Shown: one piece after another, positions 1-11,229 of the stretch
How the letters are laid out: each line of letters starts with the position of its first letter
Numbering within the stretch: the stretch's first letter is position 1
Assembly: GCF_038502225.1 (NCBI RefSeq)
Contig: NC_091352.1
Span: forward strand, 24,307,611-24,371,610
Direction: 5' to 3'
From: Cherax quadricarinatus
Lineage: Eukaryota > Arthropoda > Malacostraca > Decapoda > Parastacidae
DNA length: 64,000 nt
Translations under genes and position numbers: made by a program
Notes under the pieces: generated by a model
What the model was told of the DNA's origin: nothing
The model's database searches: none
The model's input: the letters and a program-made list of their open reading frames with translations, nothing else

Positions 1-648
1 GACACAGCACTGCTGGGAGACACAGCACTGCTTGCAGACACAGCACTGCTGGCAGACACAGCACTGCTGGGAGACACAGCACTGCTGGGAGACACAGCAC
101 TGCTAGCAGACACAGCACTGATGGCAGACACAGCACTGCTGGGAGACACAGCACTGCTAGCAGACACAGCACTGCTGGCAGACACAGCACTACTGGCAGA
201 CACAGCACTGCTGGCAGATACAGCACTGCTGGCAGACACAGCACTGCTGGCAGACACAGCACTGCTGGCAGACACAGCACTGCTGGCAGACACAGCACTG
301 CTGGCAGACACAGCACTGCTGTCAGACACAGCACTGCTGGCAGACACAGCACTGCTGGCAGACACAGCACTGCTGGCAGACACAGCACTGCTGGCAGACA
401 CAGCACTGCTGGCAGACACAGCACTGCTGGCAGACACAGCACTGCTGGCAGACACAGCACTGCTGGCAGACACAGCACTGCTGGCAGACACAGCACTGCT
501 GGCAGACACAGCACTGCTGGCAGACACAGCACTGCTGGCAGACACAGCACTGCTGGCAGACACAGCACTGCTGGCAGACACAGCACTGCTGGCAGACACA
601 GCACTGCTGGCAGACACAGCACTGCTGGCAGACACAGTACTCACAAGA
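1..648. repeat. 18-bp minisatellite, about 36 units
   Basis: Tandem array of GACACAGCACTGCTGGCA, very homogeneous from about 170 onward and slightly mixed (GGA for GCA) in the first 150 bases. The array runs off the left edge. Because 18 is a multiple of three the + strand reads as an endless DTALLA peptide and the - strand as a Cys/Gln repeat. No start context, domain or flanking exon suggests translation. It ends at an A-rich, non-repetitive stretch of about 70 bases before the next array. Confidence 0.95.
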
Positions 649-720
649 AAGGAAGAGTAAACTCACTGGGTAAACTACTAGTGTTCAACATTTGAATCGT
701 GTTAAACCAGAAGAGGACTT

Positions 721-2478
721 GACAGTCTCAGTCACAGCCACAGAGAACACCATCACAGAGACCCCTGTCACAGAAAACACCGTCAGAGGGAACAGCTTCA
801 CAGAGAAAACCGCCAAGCAGAACACCGTCACAGAGAACACCTCCACAGAGAACACCTCCACAGAGAACACCTCCACAGAGAACACCTCCACAGAGAACAC
901 CGTAACAAAGAACGCCGTCAAAGAGAACACCGTCACAGAGAACACAGTCAGATAGCACATCGTCACAGAGAACACCTTCACAGAGACCACCGTCGCAGAG
1001 AACACCGTCACAGAGAGCACCGTCACAGAGAACACCGTCAAACAGAACATCATCAGAGAGAACATCGTCACAGAGAACACCGTCAAAGAGAACACCGTCA
1101 CAGAGAACACCGTCACAGATAACACCTCCACATAGAACACCGCCACACAGAACATCGTCACAGAGTACACCGTCAGGGAGAAAACCGTCACTGAGAACAC
1201 CGTCATAGAGAACAGCGTCGAAAATAACACGATCACAGAGAACACCTTCACAGAGAAAACCACCAAGCAGAACACCGTCACAGAGACTACCGTCCCAGAG
1301 AACACCGTCACAAAGAACCCTGTCACAGAGAACCCCGTCACAGAGAAAACCGTCACAGAGAACACCGTCACAGAGAACACAGTCAGATAGAACATCGTCA
1401 CAGAGAACACCTTCACAGAGAAAACCGCCAAGCAGAACACAGTCACAGAGAACACCGACACAGAGAACACCTCCACAGAGAACACGATCACAGAAAACAC
1501 AGCTAGAGCAAACACTGTTACAGAGAAAGCCTTCACAGATACCACCGTCAAAGAGAACACCGTCAGAGGGAACACCTTCACAGAGAAAATCGCCAAGCAG
1601 AACACCATCACAGAGAACTCCTCCAAAGAGAACGCCTCCACAGAGAACACCTCCACAGAGAACACCTCCACAGAGAACACGATCACAGACAACACCGCCA
1701 AAGAAAACACCGTTACAGAGAATACCTTCACAGAGACCACCGTCACAGAGAACACCGTCACAGAAAACACTGTTACAGACAACACCGCAAGAGAAAACAC
1801 CGTCATAGAGAACACCTTCAGAGAGAACTCCTTCAGAGAGAACACGTCACAGATAAGACCATCAAAGAGAACAGCGTCACAGAGAACACCGTCACAGAAA
1901 ACACCGTCACAGAGAACACCGCCACAGAGAACGCCGTCACAGAGAACACCTTCACAGAGAGCACGATCGCAGGGAACACCGCCGCAAAGAACAACGTAAC
2001 AGAGAACAACGCCACAGAAAACACCGCTACAGACAACTTCTTTACAGATAACACCGTCACAGAGAACGCCTTCAAAACAACAGCAACACAGAGAACAGCG
2101 TCACAGAGAACATCTTCACAGAGAACACCGTCACAGAGAACACCGTCACAGAGAACACCGTCACAGACAACAGCATCACAGGAAACAACGTCACAGATAA
2201 CAGCGTCACAGAGAACACCGTCAAGAGAACACCGTCACAGAGAACACCGTCACAGAGAACACCGTCACAGAGAACACCGTCACAGAGAACACCGTCACAG
2301 AGAACACCGTCACAGAGAACACCGTCACAGAGAACACCGTCACAGAGAACACCGTCACAGAGAACACCGTCACAGAGAACACCGTCACAGAGAACATCGT
2401 CACAGAGAACACCGTCACAGAGAACACCGTCACACAGAACACCGTCACACAGAACACCGTCACAGAGAACAAAGTCAG
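721..2478. repeat. 15-bp minisatellite with a diverged left part and homogeneous right end
   Basis: Tandem array of a 15-bp unit close to CAGAGAACACCGTCA, about 117 units. Units at 721-2100 carry many substitutions and small indels. Units at about 2220-2470 are nearly identical, so the right end looks recently amplified. The open frames on both strands (TENTV on +, FSVTV on -) follow from the unit length and are not genes. Confidence 0.93.
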
Positions 2479-3105
2479 CCATGTAGTTAATCCTTTTTGG
2501 TTAAGATTCACATTAACAGAATAATATATTAACAAACGGCTCTGTTCTGTTCTTCATTGTCATCTTCACATCCATAGTGAAGCTATAATCCTGAGTCATA
2601 AAAGAGTTCCTTGATAATGTAGGAAATTTAATATACGTAATGGACGTGGAAAGTGGATCCAATCCCTGGCATCAAGAGCCCTTTATCAACATCAAGAAAC
2701 GCCCCTTTAATGGCACCTCCTGGTGAGATTTGAGAAACTTCATAAAAGTCTATAATTTTCTTACGAATGTCGTTTTAAAAAGTCCTCGAAGTCCGGCTTC
2801 AACTGACCTACGAAATCAAGCAAGAAATAGAAAGGAGAAATGGAAGGGAAACAAGCGAAGTGGGAGATGTGAAGAGATAGGTGGGAGGGGGTTGTTGGTG
2901 TAGCAGAAGGTGAAGGAAGTGTAGTTGCGTGGGTGAAGTGAACAGAGAAGAAGTGGAAAGGAAGAGAATGAGACTGAGCCATGTGAGAGAGAGGATAAGA
3001 TGATTGAAGTAAAGGAGAAGGAGAGGAATGTAGGATAGGAGAGCGTAACGCTAAGGAAAAGGGGAAACTATAGAACTGAAGAAATGGCAGGGAAGAGAGA
3101 GTACA
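2479..3105. other. No gene; remnant of a dispersed repeat and a purine-rich stretch
   Basis: Nothing coding is recognisable. At about 2650-2735 the order 'gtgga..atcca atccct..catcaagagccc' resembles the short insert described at 24603-24769, so it is probably an old copy of that repeat. 2820-3100 is strongly purine-biased on the + strand, mainly GA-rich, without a clean tandem unit. Confidence 0.5.
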
Positions 3106-3683
3106 AAACATGTACTGTGAATCAGAGAGTACAACACACACACACACACTGTGAATCAGAGAGTACAACACACACTGTGAATCAGAGAGTACAACACACT
3201 GTGAATCAGAGAGTACAACACACACACACACTGTGAATTAGAGAGTACAACACACACTGTGAATCAGAGAGTACAACACATACACTGTGAATCAGAGAGT
3301 ACAACACATACACTGTGAATCATAGAGTACAACACATACACTGTGACTCAGAGAGTACAACACATACACTGTGAATCAGAGAGTACAACACATACACTGT
3401 GAATCAGAGAGTACAACACATACACTGTGACTCAGAGAGTACAACACATACACTGTGAATCAGAGAGTACAACACATACACTGTGAATCAGAGAGTACAA
3501 CACATACACTGTGACTCAGAGAGTACAGCACATACACTGTGAATCAGAGAGTACAACACACACTGTGAATCAGAGAGTACAACACACACATTGTGAATCA
3601 GAGAGTACAACACACACTGTGAATCAGAGAGTACAACACACACTGTGAATCAGAGAGTACAACACATACACAGTGAATCACCA
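3106..3683. repeat. Minisatellite, unit about 26-28 bp
   Basis: About 20 units built from GAATCAGAGAGTACAACAC, then a variable CA/TA stretch, then CACTGT. Unit length varies because the internal dinucleotide run expands and contracts. Some units carry GACTCAGAG instead of GAATCAGAG, and these variants recur at every third unit around 3340-3520, a hint of higher-order duplication. Confidence 0.9.
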
Positions 3684-3704
3684 AGAATCTCCAAGAGACT
3701 CACG

Positions 3705-3842
3705 AAATCGTAATGACACGATCGCAAACAAACCATACCACGGGTGGGGTTTGAACCCGCGGTCAGAGAGTCATAAAACTCCAAACCGACGCGTTAGCCA
3801 CTGAGCCAGCCAGCTGGCCCAGTGGCTAACGTGGTTTGGTTT
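3705..3842 (-). mobile_element. tRNA-derived SINE (family SINE-1), with an inverted partial copy at its 5' side
   Basis: On the - strand this has a Pol III type A box (TGGCTCAGTGG) and B box (GTTCAAACCCC), followed by a tail containing GTTTGCGATCGTGTCATTACG. Immediately beyond the A-box end the sequence turns round: CAGCTGGCCCAGTGGCTAACG reads the head again on the + strand. It is a retroposon derived from a tRNA, not a tRNA gene, since the anticodon arm does not fold with a 7-base loop. Confidence 0.7.
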
Positions 3843-4149
3843 AACTCCAAGAGACGTTAAATACTAGATTTCCCATCTATAGATTCATGCTAGTTGTTCA
3901 TTAACTCACATCTGTTCTAGTTCTCTACCATTCTAGAACATTCTGATAATCTTCCCCACTACCTTAGGTTGTATGCAAGTGATTCTTGGCTGGAGTTCAA
4001 TGTTTATGTATATTACATTTCTAAAAGTTTGGGACTACATTTGCTGTATCTTAGACCTCCGGCAACTGTCTCAGATTTATTAATGTGTTGTAGATCGTTG
4101 CTGCTGAGGTTTCGTTTGTCTCATTATTACGTCGCACTGCCTGTGACGT
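3843..4149. other. No gene recognised
   Basis: AT-rich sequence between two SINE-1 copies. I see no coding, RNA or tandem structure. Confidence 0.5.
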
Positions 4150-4232
4150 ATCAATATGACTCACGAAATCGTAATGAAACCAGGCTCTCTGACCGCGGGT
4201 TCAAACCCCACCCGTGGTAAGGTTTGTGATGT
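4150..4232 (+). mobile_element. SINE-1 fragment in foldback arrangement
   Basis: Begins with the SINE-1 tail in - orientation (ACTCACGAAATCGTAATGA) and switches within about 20 bases to the B-box half in + orientation (CCGCGGGTTCAAACCCCACC). The A box is absent. It is the same inverted organisation as the copies at 3705 and 6087. Confidence 0.65.
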
Positions 4233-4563
4233 ATCAAGCTATCTCGGTAGTTTTTTCACCTCTTTTCCTCGTTGTGTGTATCATGTTCGGTACCTATTGG
4301 TGTTCCTTTTTCTCTTTGATCACTCTTTCTGCCCCTGTTTCCATTAAGTTGTTTTTAAAGACAAACCCACCTTTGAACAAATCACTCAGACCAAGCTAGA
4401 GAAATGTACCAAACTTTTTCTTACCCACACCCTTGAACTGCTAAGGAAAACAAAACGAGGTAAAAACTGGACTCTCTCCTTACCCCCAACCATAAGCCAC
4501 CTAGCATACATGGAGCCTCAAGACTCTTACACTGCAGGTACACATGATACCACAACATCCTAC
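4233..4563. other. No gene recognised
   Basis: Low-complexity AT-rich sequence leading into the trinucleotide microsatellite. No RNA gene or recognisable repeat was found. Confidence 0.45.
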
Positions 4564-4830
<267 letters not shown>

Positions 4831-5075
4831 TACTACAAGTACATTTACAAGGTATACAGACCATAGCTGACATCAGTGACATACTACTATATATAAAGCC
4901 GCTTGTTATGCTGAGCATTTCGGACATATTAGGTCAGTTTTGTCCCAGGATGCGACCCACACCAGTCAACTAACACCCAGGATGCGACCCACACCAGTCA
5001 ACTAACACCTAGGTACTCATTTGATACTTATGGGTGAACAGGGACAGCAGGTGTCTCATGGAAACACGTCCGTAA
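4831..5075 (-). mobile_element. SINE-2 (tRNA-related SINE), - strand
   Basis: Homologous to the copies at 24381-24810 and 55913-56023: it shares 'cagaccatagctgacatc', a block ending in 'tgttatgctgagcattt', and 'cccaggatgcgacccacacc'. It contains a single copy of the 21-bp motif (ACAAGTACATTTACAAGG) that is amplified into a 2.8 kb array at 53.1-55.9 kb. A block of about 34 bp (AGGATGCGACCCACACC and following) is tandemly duplicated at 4948-5008. Confidence 0.75.
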
Positions 5076-5349
5076 TGTTTTTCAGCCGCACCTCTCTCTC
5101 CCTGACTGTCGTTTTGCAAAACACATGGCTAAACTTCTCTTATCTCTTAGTAACTCGCATCTTCGTCACTCATTGAGTGTGAGTTACTCAAGAATATGAA
5201 GGACATCTACATCATAAACAAGGAATATGGTAACCAAGACGTGAATTCCTTCTTCATCAGAGTCTAACTGACCAAAATATTGAATTATTACACCGCGAGC
5301 TAAGGCCACACGTGGATCTCCCTTTAACTTGTCAAGATTTCTTGAAAAT

Positions 5350-6520
5350 AACCGCACTCTGAATGAACTATAATTGATTTCCTTCCGGTAAATCGTTTTT
5401 TAGAATAAAAGTCGACATATCCATGAGCTCATGAATCAGTGCCAATCTGGGTAATCTGTATATGGAATCAATGGAGGCCAGAAGAATTTCCGACATCATA
5501 CCTAAAACGTTCACAAGGCTTAGCAAAGTAAACGATATTCTGTTCATCATCCCCAGAGACAATCTCAAGAATAACGTGAAGAACAACGTCAATAACATCG
5601 TAACAGTATCTAGTAACCTGCATATTTAACAAACCCAAGACGAAGAAACTACCGCTAGCCTTCCTTTCTTCGTTGAACTCTTCATTAAGCAGGAAACCTA
5701 TCCCAGATTCAAAGTATACCGAATATCAACGAACAAGAATGACATGACACACTGCCAGTAACACCACCTTGAGCAAAGAAACAAAAAAAATTTCCTCGGT
5801 GATACGTTTTAGTGTCTATGGAATCTACAGCCCAGAATATCTGGAGGACGAGTGCAAGATTCTTGAAGTCATGTTCTGGACGCCAAAACTTCCTGTACAC
5901 ATCTTCCCAGACTTCAGGGATCGTGAATGCAAAATCCTCACATCACCTAAACCAGAGAGAAACATAGACAGATGATTCATCCTGTTTACAGGTCACACTG
6001 CAGGATAAAATACACTTACCCACGCAAGAGCAACATAGGAACATAGGTATTGTCACATTGACATCCAGTAGCATCATAAACTTGACTCATGAAATGTTAA
6101 TGGCACGATTGCAAACAAACCATACCACGGGTGGGGTTTGAACCGTGACGGTCTGGAGTTTTTAGACTCTGGCCGCGGATTCAAACCCCACCCGTGGTAT
6201 GATTTATCAAAAACTTGACCTGAGAGAAAGACAGCAACTAAGACCACGACAGTGCAGGTGTGTCTATATCATTGAATGTGACAGGTGTAAACAAAAATAA
6301 GAAGGAGAGATTTTCCATAACCTTCAGATCAAGTTGACAGAACACCATTGTGCACGCAGGACAAATGTGAATTACACCTGCGTCATACATGACGCCCAGA
6401 CCGCACACCTATTGTCGTGGAAGAACCCCCAGCTGGTCATCAAGGAAATGGACAAATCACAATGCAAATGACTGGAAGTAGCATTAATATATAGACAAAT
6501 TACAATCCAACAGAATTCAG
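5350..6520 (+). pseudogene. Penelope-like RT / GIY-YIG endonuclease pseudogene
   Basis: Known role of the family: a reverse transcriptase joined to a GIY-YIG nuclease that nicks target DNA for primed reverse transcription. What is visible: the RT region ending in the V-N-D-I palm motif (family members usually have V-D-D) around 5535, the beta-rich segment FKVYRIST around 5717, the linker SPEYLEDECKILE around 5833-5870, and the nuclease start VYIIECDRCKQ around 6260. In the nuclease the conserved second Tyr-Ile-Gly is degraded to YEGE-like or a stop. Several frameshifts and stops are present and a SINE interrupts the gene, so it is not functional. The identification rests on motif order, not on an alignment search. 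Confidence 0.65.
6087..6210. mobile_element. SINE-1 foldback copy with 9-bp target duplication
   Basis: Flanked by AAACTTGAC at 6078-6086 and 6211-6219. The insert starts with the SINE-1 tail in - orientation, runs through an inverted B-box half (GGTGGGGTTTGAACC) and returns in + orientation (GGATTCAAACCCCACCCG). It is therefore an inverted dimer of the 3' half with only a short loop. Confidence 0.75.
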
Positions 6521-6684
6521 GAACTTTCACTTTAGCAAAACCTGTTTCTCAATTCAAGGGAAGGGCATTAGCCTCTTCCACCATGCAATGCTACGATTTC
6601 GTAGTTCATTCATGTAAAGGTCCCACTGGACCGGCCATTTACCTGATTATGCTAATAAAACAATTACTCATTGCTCATTCCTAC

Positions 6685-6729
6685 TTATTGATTGAAGAAG
6701 CCTCTTCCACAGGCGAAATGTCTCAATAA
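6685..6729 (+). ncRNA. Hammerhead-ribozyme-like motif downstream of the PLE endonuclease
   Basis: Arrangement: stem I TTATTGA / TCAATAA (7 bp, fully complementary); core TTGAAGA, which matches CUGANGA except C3 to U; stem II GCCT / AGGC; GAAA; then TGTC as the stem III and cleavage region. PLEs are known to carry hammerheads with very short stem III in their terminal repeats. The C3 change suggests that this copy is inactive. Confidence 0.55.
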
Positions 6730-6979
6730 TATTCCTCAATGCAACTGAGTCTTTTTAAACTGTTTATTGCCTTTGCTCTATGTACTTTTTTCAGTCGATA
6801 GAAGTTGCAGACTTCACTCGACTCGGAATGAGCATAACGCATCTATGACCACACCAGCCTTATCACCTCTGCCAAAAATACTCCGCAGGCATATCTAAGA
6901 GTTGCTTTCAGAAATCAACAAAGTCCCTCTGGGGTCTATTCATGACATACTAGGCCCATCTTGGAGCAAGCAACAAGTC

Positions 6980-7325
6980 GCACTTGAAAAAGCATATTAC
7001 GAAACTAGAGAAAGTACAGTGGTGATCAATGAAGCTAGTTCCAAAGCAAGTGGGTATGTGGTACGACGAGAAGCTAATGTAACTGAACATAACGACCTTC
7101 GGAAACAGAACTATGGGAGACATGATGATAACATTAAAAAATGATCGGATAAACTGGTAGTGTTGACAGTGATAGGATATTTGAAAGGAAGGAAACATTT
7201 ATTGGGGATTATTTGGAAGTTAAAGACCGAGATGAATCACAGAGATATTAGGAAGCATGTTAAGAGACAGGGGAAGGAGCTATGACTCGATCCCTGCAGC
7301 TGCATGTAACTGAGTACATATAGGT
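6980..7325 (+). mobile_element. Old 3' end of LINE B
   Basis: Degenerate but collinear with the better copy at 7383-7868: GAAACTAGAGAAAGTACA, GGAGACATGATGATAAC, GAGATATTAGGAAG and GAGCTATGACTCGATCCCTG occur in the same order. The reading frame is destroyed. Confidence 0.65.
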
Positions 7326-7344
7326 TAGTAAACATGCAAAAACA

Positions 7345-7382
7345 CATACAAACATGCATACACACACACACACACACACACA
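7345..7382. repeat. (AC)n microsatellite at a LINE B junction
   Basis: Pure CA run ending exactly where the 5'-truncated LINE B copy begins, and following the (degraded) 3' end of an older LINE B. Confidence 0.85.
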
Positions 7383-7868
7383 CTTGGAACCCGCACTTGA
7401 TAAAGCACGTCAAGAAACTAGAGAAAGTACAAAGGTTTGCGACAAGGTTAGTTCCAGAGCTAAGGGGATTGTCCTATGAAGAAAGATTGAGGGAAATCGG
7501 CCTGACGACACTGGAGGACAGGAGGGTCAGGGGAGAGATGATAACGACATATAAAATACTGCGTGGAATAGACAAGGTGGACAAAGACAGGATGTTCCAG
7601 GGAGGGGACACAGAAACAAGAGGTCACAATTGGAAGTTGAAGCCACAAATGAGTCAGAGAGATATTAGGAAGTATTTCTTCAGTCATAGAGTTGTAAGGC
7701 AGTGGAATAGCCTAGAAAATGACGTAGTGGAGGCAGGAACCATACACAGTTTTAAGACGAGGTTTGATAAAGCTCATGGAGCGGGGAGAGAGAGGGCCCA
7801 GTAGCAACCGGTGAAGAGGCGGGGCCAGGAGCTAAGACTCGACCCCTGCAACCACAAATAGGTGAGTA
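7383..7868 (+). pseudogene. 5'-truncated LINE B: C-terminal end of ORF2 plus 3' UTR
   Basis: Open frame from the (AC)n tract to the stop at 7802. It reads as the C-terminal region of a CR1-like non-LTR reverse transcriptase: KKLEKVQRFATRLVPELR, YEERLREIGLTTLEDRR, MITTYKILRG, YFFSHRVVRQWNSL. This domain follows the RT in CR1-group elements. The 3' UTR contains the block 'gactcgacccctgcaaccac' and ends in AAATAGGTGAGTAC repeats that run into (AC)n. The RT catalytic part is absent. Confidence 0.8.
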
Positions 7869-7878
7869 CAAATAGGTG

Positions 7879-7911
<33 letters not shown>
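7869..7911. repeat. GTGAGTAC / (AC)n tail between two LINE B copies
   Basis: Two AAATAGGTGAGTAC units followed by a CA run. It is the 3' tail of the preceding LINE B and the insertion point of the next, longer LINE B. Confidence 0.8.
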
Positions 7912-7914
<3 letters not shown>

Positions 7915-8109
7915 GACGGTCCTGGTAAGGAAGAATGGATGGGAAAACAATGTAAAATGATGGGAACAAAAGTGGGAGAGCAAACTAGGTGAATTCTCTG
8001 TGAAAATGGAGAAGAGGATGGAGGCAGAGAAGTAGAACAGGAGTCACAAGCTGAAGGCACAGAAGCCAAGATACTGACCCTAGAATATGATGTAAATATG
8101 CTGAAGTGA

Positions 8110-8674
8110 GTTACAGGGCTATTGCCGAGAGGAAACATAGCACCTGAAGCAGGTACACCCCTATTAAACGAGGAGCCCAATGGAGTGGAAGACAAGACTT
8201 ATGCTAAGGCCCTATCAGTCCACCATGCAAGGCCGAGGAATGTATGGGGAGAGCTGTTAGGAGCAGGGATAGCAGTAAGTGAAGGTGGAGAAGGGAGAGA
8301 TGGTGACTGGTCCCATGCTAAAGCTCAACATTGTCACCAAGAGTTACAGGAAAAAAATGGAGACAATAGCCATGTACAAATGGGACCCAGAGATGCAGAG
8401 GGAAAGGCAACGGAAGGAGGGGAGGGAGAAGTCAGTGTTTATTCACGAGCTTCAGGAGAGTGGAGGGAGGACACATAATGAAAGATGGCAGAAAGAAAAA
8501 CAGGAGATTGAAAACATTATCGAAGAAATATGCAAGGAGGATATGTCTGAGACTGAAAATTTTCAGAGAATAGGAGGGTACTTGAAGGGGAGAAATTGGC
8601 CAATCAAACCTATTTTCAAGACAAAAAGGGCGCGGGAGAGGATCCTGCAAGAAAAACCATGGCTGAAGGAATGA
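8110..8674 (+). pseudogene. LINE B ORF1 (nucleic-acid-binding protein) remnant
   Basis: The best frame runs from 8279 to 8674. It is highly charged: ERQRKEGREKSVFIHELQES, then a Glu/Lys-rich coiled-coil-like part, then RIGGYLKGRNWPIKPIFKTK and RILQEKPWLKE. The pattern (charged helix, then a block of the form 'hydrophobic-G-R/K..RPIK..F') is what I expect of ORF1 RNA-binding proteins in CR1/L2-type LINEs. An overlapping frame upstream (8122-8478) is open but has no recognisable content. Frameshifted, non-functional. Confidence 0.5.
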
Positions 8675-8974
8675 TCAACATACAAGAGAGTATTTCTAGA
8701 CCATGACAGAACAAGAACAGAATGACAGCAGAAGAGGTAGAAGGCACCGAAATGAAAGGAGCTAGAAAGAGAGACAAGGACAGAGTCAGAAGAAGATAAC
8801 TAGAGCCGGGCATAGCAACAAGCACACAAAGAACCACCATCTGAACCCCACAGCCAAACACACTAACCTAACACAAACCACAATCCACACTTACAGCCTC
8901 CACCCCACAATATGCTTTAGAATCTCACATCAAACTACCAGGCCCTCCACAGGCCCTCCACAGACCCCCAGAAC

Positions 8975-11229
8975 GCAGTGTTAGAGAGGAAACTGAAAGT
9001 ATGGTACACCAATGCTGAAGGAATAACTAATAACTGGGAGGAGTGGCACGGAAGAATCAAAGAAGCATCACCGGACATCATAGCTCTCACCGAAACCAAG
9101 CTCACAAGTATGATAACAGATGTATCTTTCCAACGGGATATCATATTCTGAGGAAAGACAGTGGGAACAGAGGGGGTGGAGGAGTGGCACCACTCATGAA
9201 AAACCAATGGGATTTTGATGAACCAGAGAGAGAGGAGGCAGAGGAGAAGCAGGAGACTACATAATAGGAACACTTCAGTCTGGAGGTCCCAAGCTGGTAA
9301 TTGCAGTGATATATAACCCACCACAGAACAGAAGGAGGCAAAGGCAAGAGTATGATGTGAGTAACAGAGTGATAGTTGACACACTGGCTGAAGTGGCCAG
9401 AAGGGCTCATGCAAGCAGGGCAAAGCTACTGATTGTGGGTGACATCAATCACAAAGAAATTGACTGGGAGAACTTGGAGCGACATGGGGGCTCAGAAACG
9501 TGGAGGTCTAAGATGATGGAGGTGGTACTGGAAACCCTCATGTGCCAACACGTAAGGTACACTACCAGAGAGGAGAGGATGAACCAGCAAGGCTGGACCT
9601 AGTATTCATCTTGAGTAGTGCAGATACTGAGGACATCAAATATGAAAGACCCCTTGAGGCCAGTGACCACGTGGTTCTAAGCTTCAAATACATTGAAGAG
9701 TTACAAGGGGAGAGGGAAGCAGAAAGGGCAGGACTAATGAAGCCAAACTACAAGACAGGGGACTACAGAGGCATGAAGATTTTCCTGCATGAGGTTCAGT
9801 GGGACAGAGCACTGGCAGGGAAGTCAGTAAATGAGATGATGGAATATGTTACAACAATATGCAAGGGTAACAGAAATAACATGAAGGCCAGGATGAGCCT
9901 TCAAAGGTGTAGAGAGGCCAAATCCAAGTGTGCTAGAGAATGATAGCAGTATAGAAGGAAAAGGACCCAGGAGAATAAGGAGAGCAGTCGTAGAGCCAGA
10001 AATGAATATATACAGGTAAAAAGGGAGGCTCAACTACAATTCGAAAATGACATAGCAGCGAAAGCCATATCTGACCCTAAGCTGTTGTACAGCCACATCA
10101 GGCTGAGGAAGGAAGGAGGGAAGATCACAAGAAACGACTGAGACGTATGTGAGGAGTTCATGAGATTCAAAGAAGTGTTCACAGAGGAGACAAAAGGGAC
10201 TCTGGAAAGACGGTAGGTGGGGAACACCATCAACTGTTGAACACAATACATACAACCGAGGAGGAAGTGAAGAGACTGCTAAGCGAGCTAGACACCTCAA
10301 AGGCGATGGGACCGGATTACATCTCTCCATGGGTCCTGAGACATCGAGCAGAGGTGCTATGTGTGCCACTAACAACAATCTTCAACGCATTTATCGAAAC
10401 AGGGCGACTACATGAGGTATGGAAGACAACAAATGTAGATCCAGTTTCTAAATAAGAGACAGACACGAAGCACTAAACTACAGACCGGTGTCACTGATAT
10501 GTATAGTATGCAAAGTCATAGAGAAGATTATCAGGAGAAGAGTGGTGGAACACCTAGACAGGAATGAGCTTATATCACAATGACAACGAGCACGGTTTCA
10601 GGGACGGGAAATCCTGTGTCACAAACCTAATGGAGTTCTATGACAGAGTGAGAGCAGTAAGACAAGAGTGAGAGCAGTAAGACAAGAGAGAGAGGGGTGG
10701 ACTGTAAGAAAGCTTTTGACACAGTTCCATACAAGAGATTAGTGCATAAGCTGGAGGACCAGGCAGGGATAACAGGAAAGGCATTGCAATGGATCAGGGA
10801 ATACCTGTCGAGAAGACGTCAACGAGTCATGGTCCATTACGAGATGTCAGAGTGGGTGCCTGTGACGAATTTAATCGGACGATGACCAGACAGAACTATA
10901 AAGGGATCTGGACAGGCTGCAGGCCTGGTCCAGAAACTGGCCCCTGGAGTTCAACCCTACCAAGTGCAAAGTCATGAAGATCGGGGAAGGACAAAGAAGA
11001 CTGCAGACGGAGTACAGTCTAGGGGGGCCAGAGACTACAATCCTCATTCAACGAAGAGGATCTTGGGGTGAGTGTAACACCGGGCACATTTCCTGAGACA
11101 CATATCATCCAAATAACTGCTGCAGCATTTGGGCGCCTAGTAATCCTAAGAACAGCATTCTGACATCTCAATAAGGAGCATGCAGCATGTAAAGAAATTA
11201 GAAAAAGTGCAAAGGTTTGCAACAAGACT
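8975..11229 (+). pseudogene. LINE B ORF2 (endonuclease / reverse transcriptase) remnant
   Basis: Fragments in several frames, in order. Endonuclease of the AP/EEP type: VWYTNAEGITNNWEEWHGRI, SPDIIALTETKL, IAVIYNPP, LLIVGDINHKEIDWENL, LEASDHVVLSFKY. Fingers: SELDTSKAMGPDYISPWVL. Palm start: MDCKKAFDTVPYKRLVHKLE, then SRRRQRVMVHYEMSEWVPVT, after which the sequence jumps to WPLEFNPTKCKVMKIGEG. The GVPQG..FADD segment is therefore deleted. The last codons before the BEL/Pao insertion read KVQRFATRL. Not functional. Confidence 0.75.

Larger units (their letters stand above)
5200..6770 (+). mobile_element. Decayed Penelope-like element (PLE) with a SINE-1 insertion
   Basis: Reading + with frame changes shows PLE hallmarks in order: an RT palm block (KVNDILFIIPRDN, then SLPFFVELF and FKVYRISTNKNDMTHC), the linker SPEYLEDECK, a GIY-YIG endonuclease remnant (VYIIECDRCKQ...LTEHHC), and a hammerhead-like motif at 6685-6729. 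The 5' half of the RT is missing or too diverged to see. A SINE-1 lies at 6087-6210 between RT and endonuclease. The left boundary is approximate. Confidence 0.7.
7912..11229 (+). mobile_element. LINE B, nearly full-length CR1-like element, decayed and interrupted
   Basis: Starts directly after (AC)n with a presumed 5' UTR, then ORF1 remnants (8110-8674) and ORF2 remnants (8975-11229). The sequence stops at 11229, where the BEL/Pao element begins, and resumes at 15684 with the same codons, so the LTR element is inserted in this copy. An internal deletion near 10873 removes the RT palm (Y/F-A-D-D region). Confidence 0.75.

Noticed and set aside
121..660. 179-codon DTALLA repeat protein
   Set aside because: Pure 18-bp minisatellite running off the window; no signal peptide, no non-repeat domain.
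721..2478. CRISPR array
   Set aside because: Direct repeats have no unique spacers, and the sequence context is eukaryotic; the same applies to all other arrays here.
3929..3943. Perfect heat-shock-element pattern (TTC..GAA..TTC)
   Set aside because: Nine fixed positions are expected by chance about once in every other window of this size on two strands, and there is no gene next to it.
6902..7144. 80-codon open frame as a small gene
   Set aside because: Most of it aligns out of frame with the LINE B 3' end at 7383-7868, so it is an old LINE fragment.
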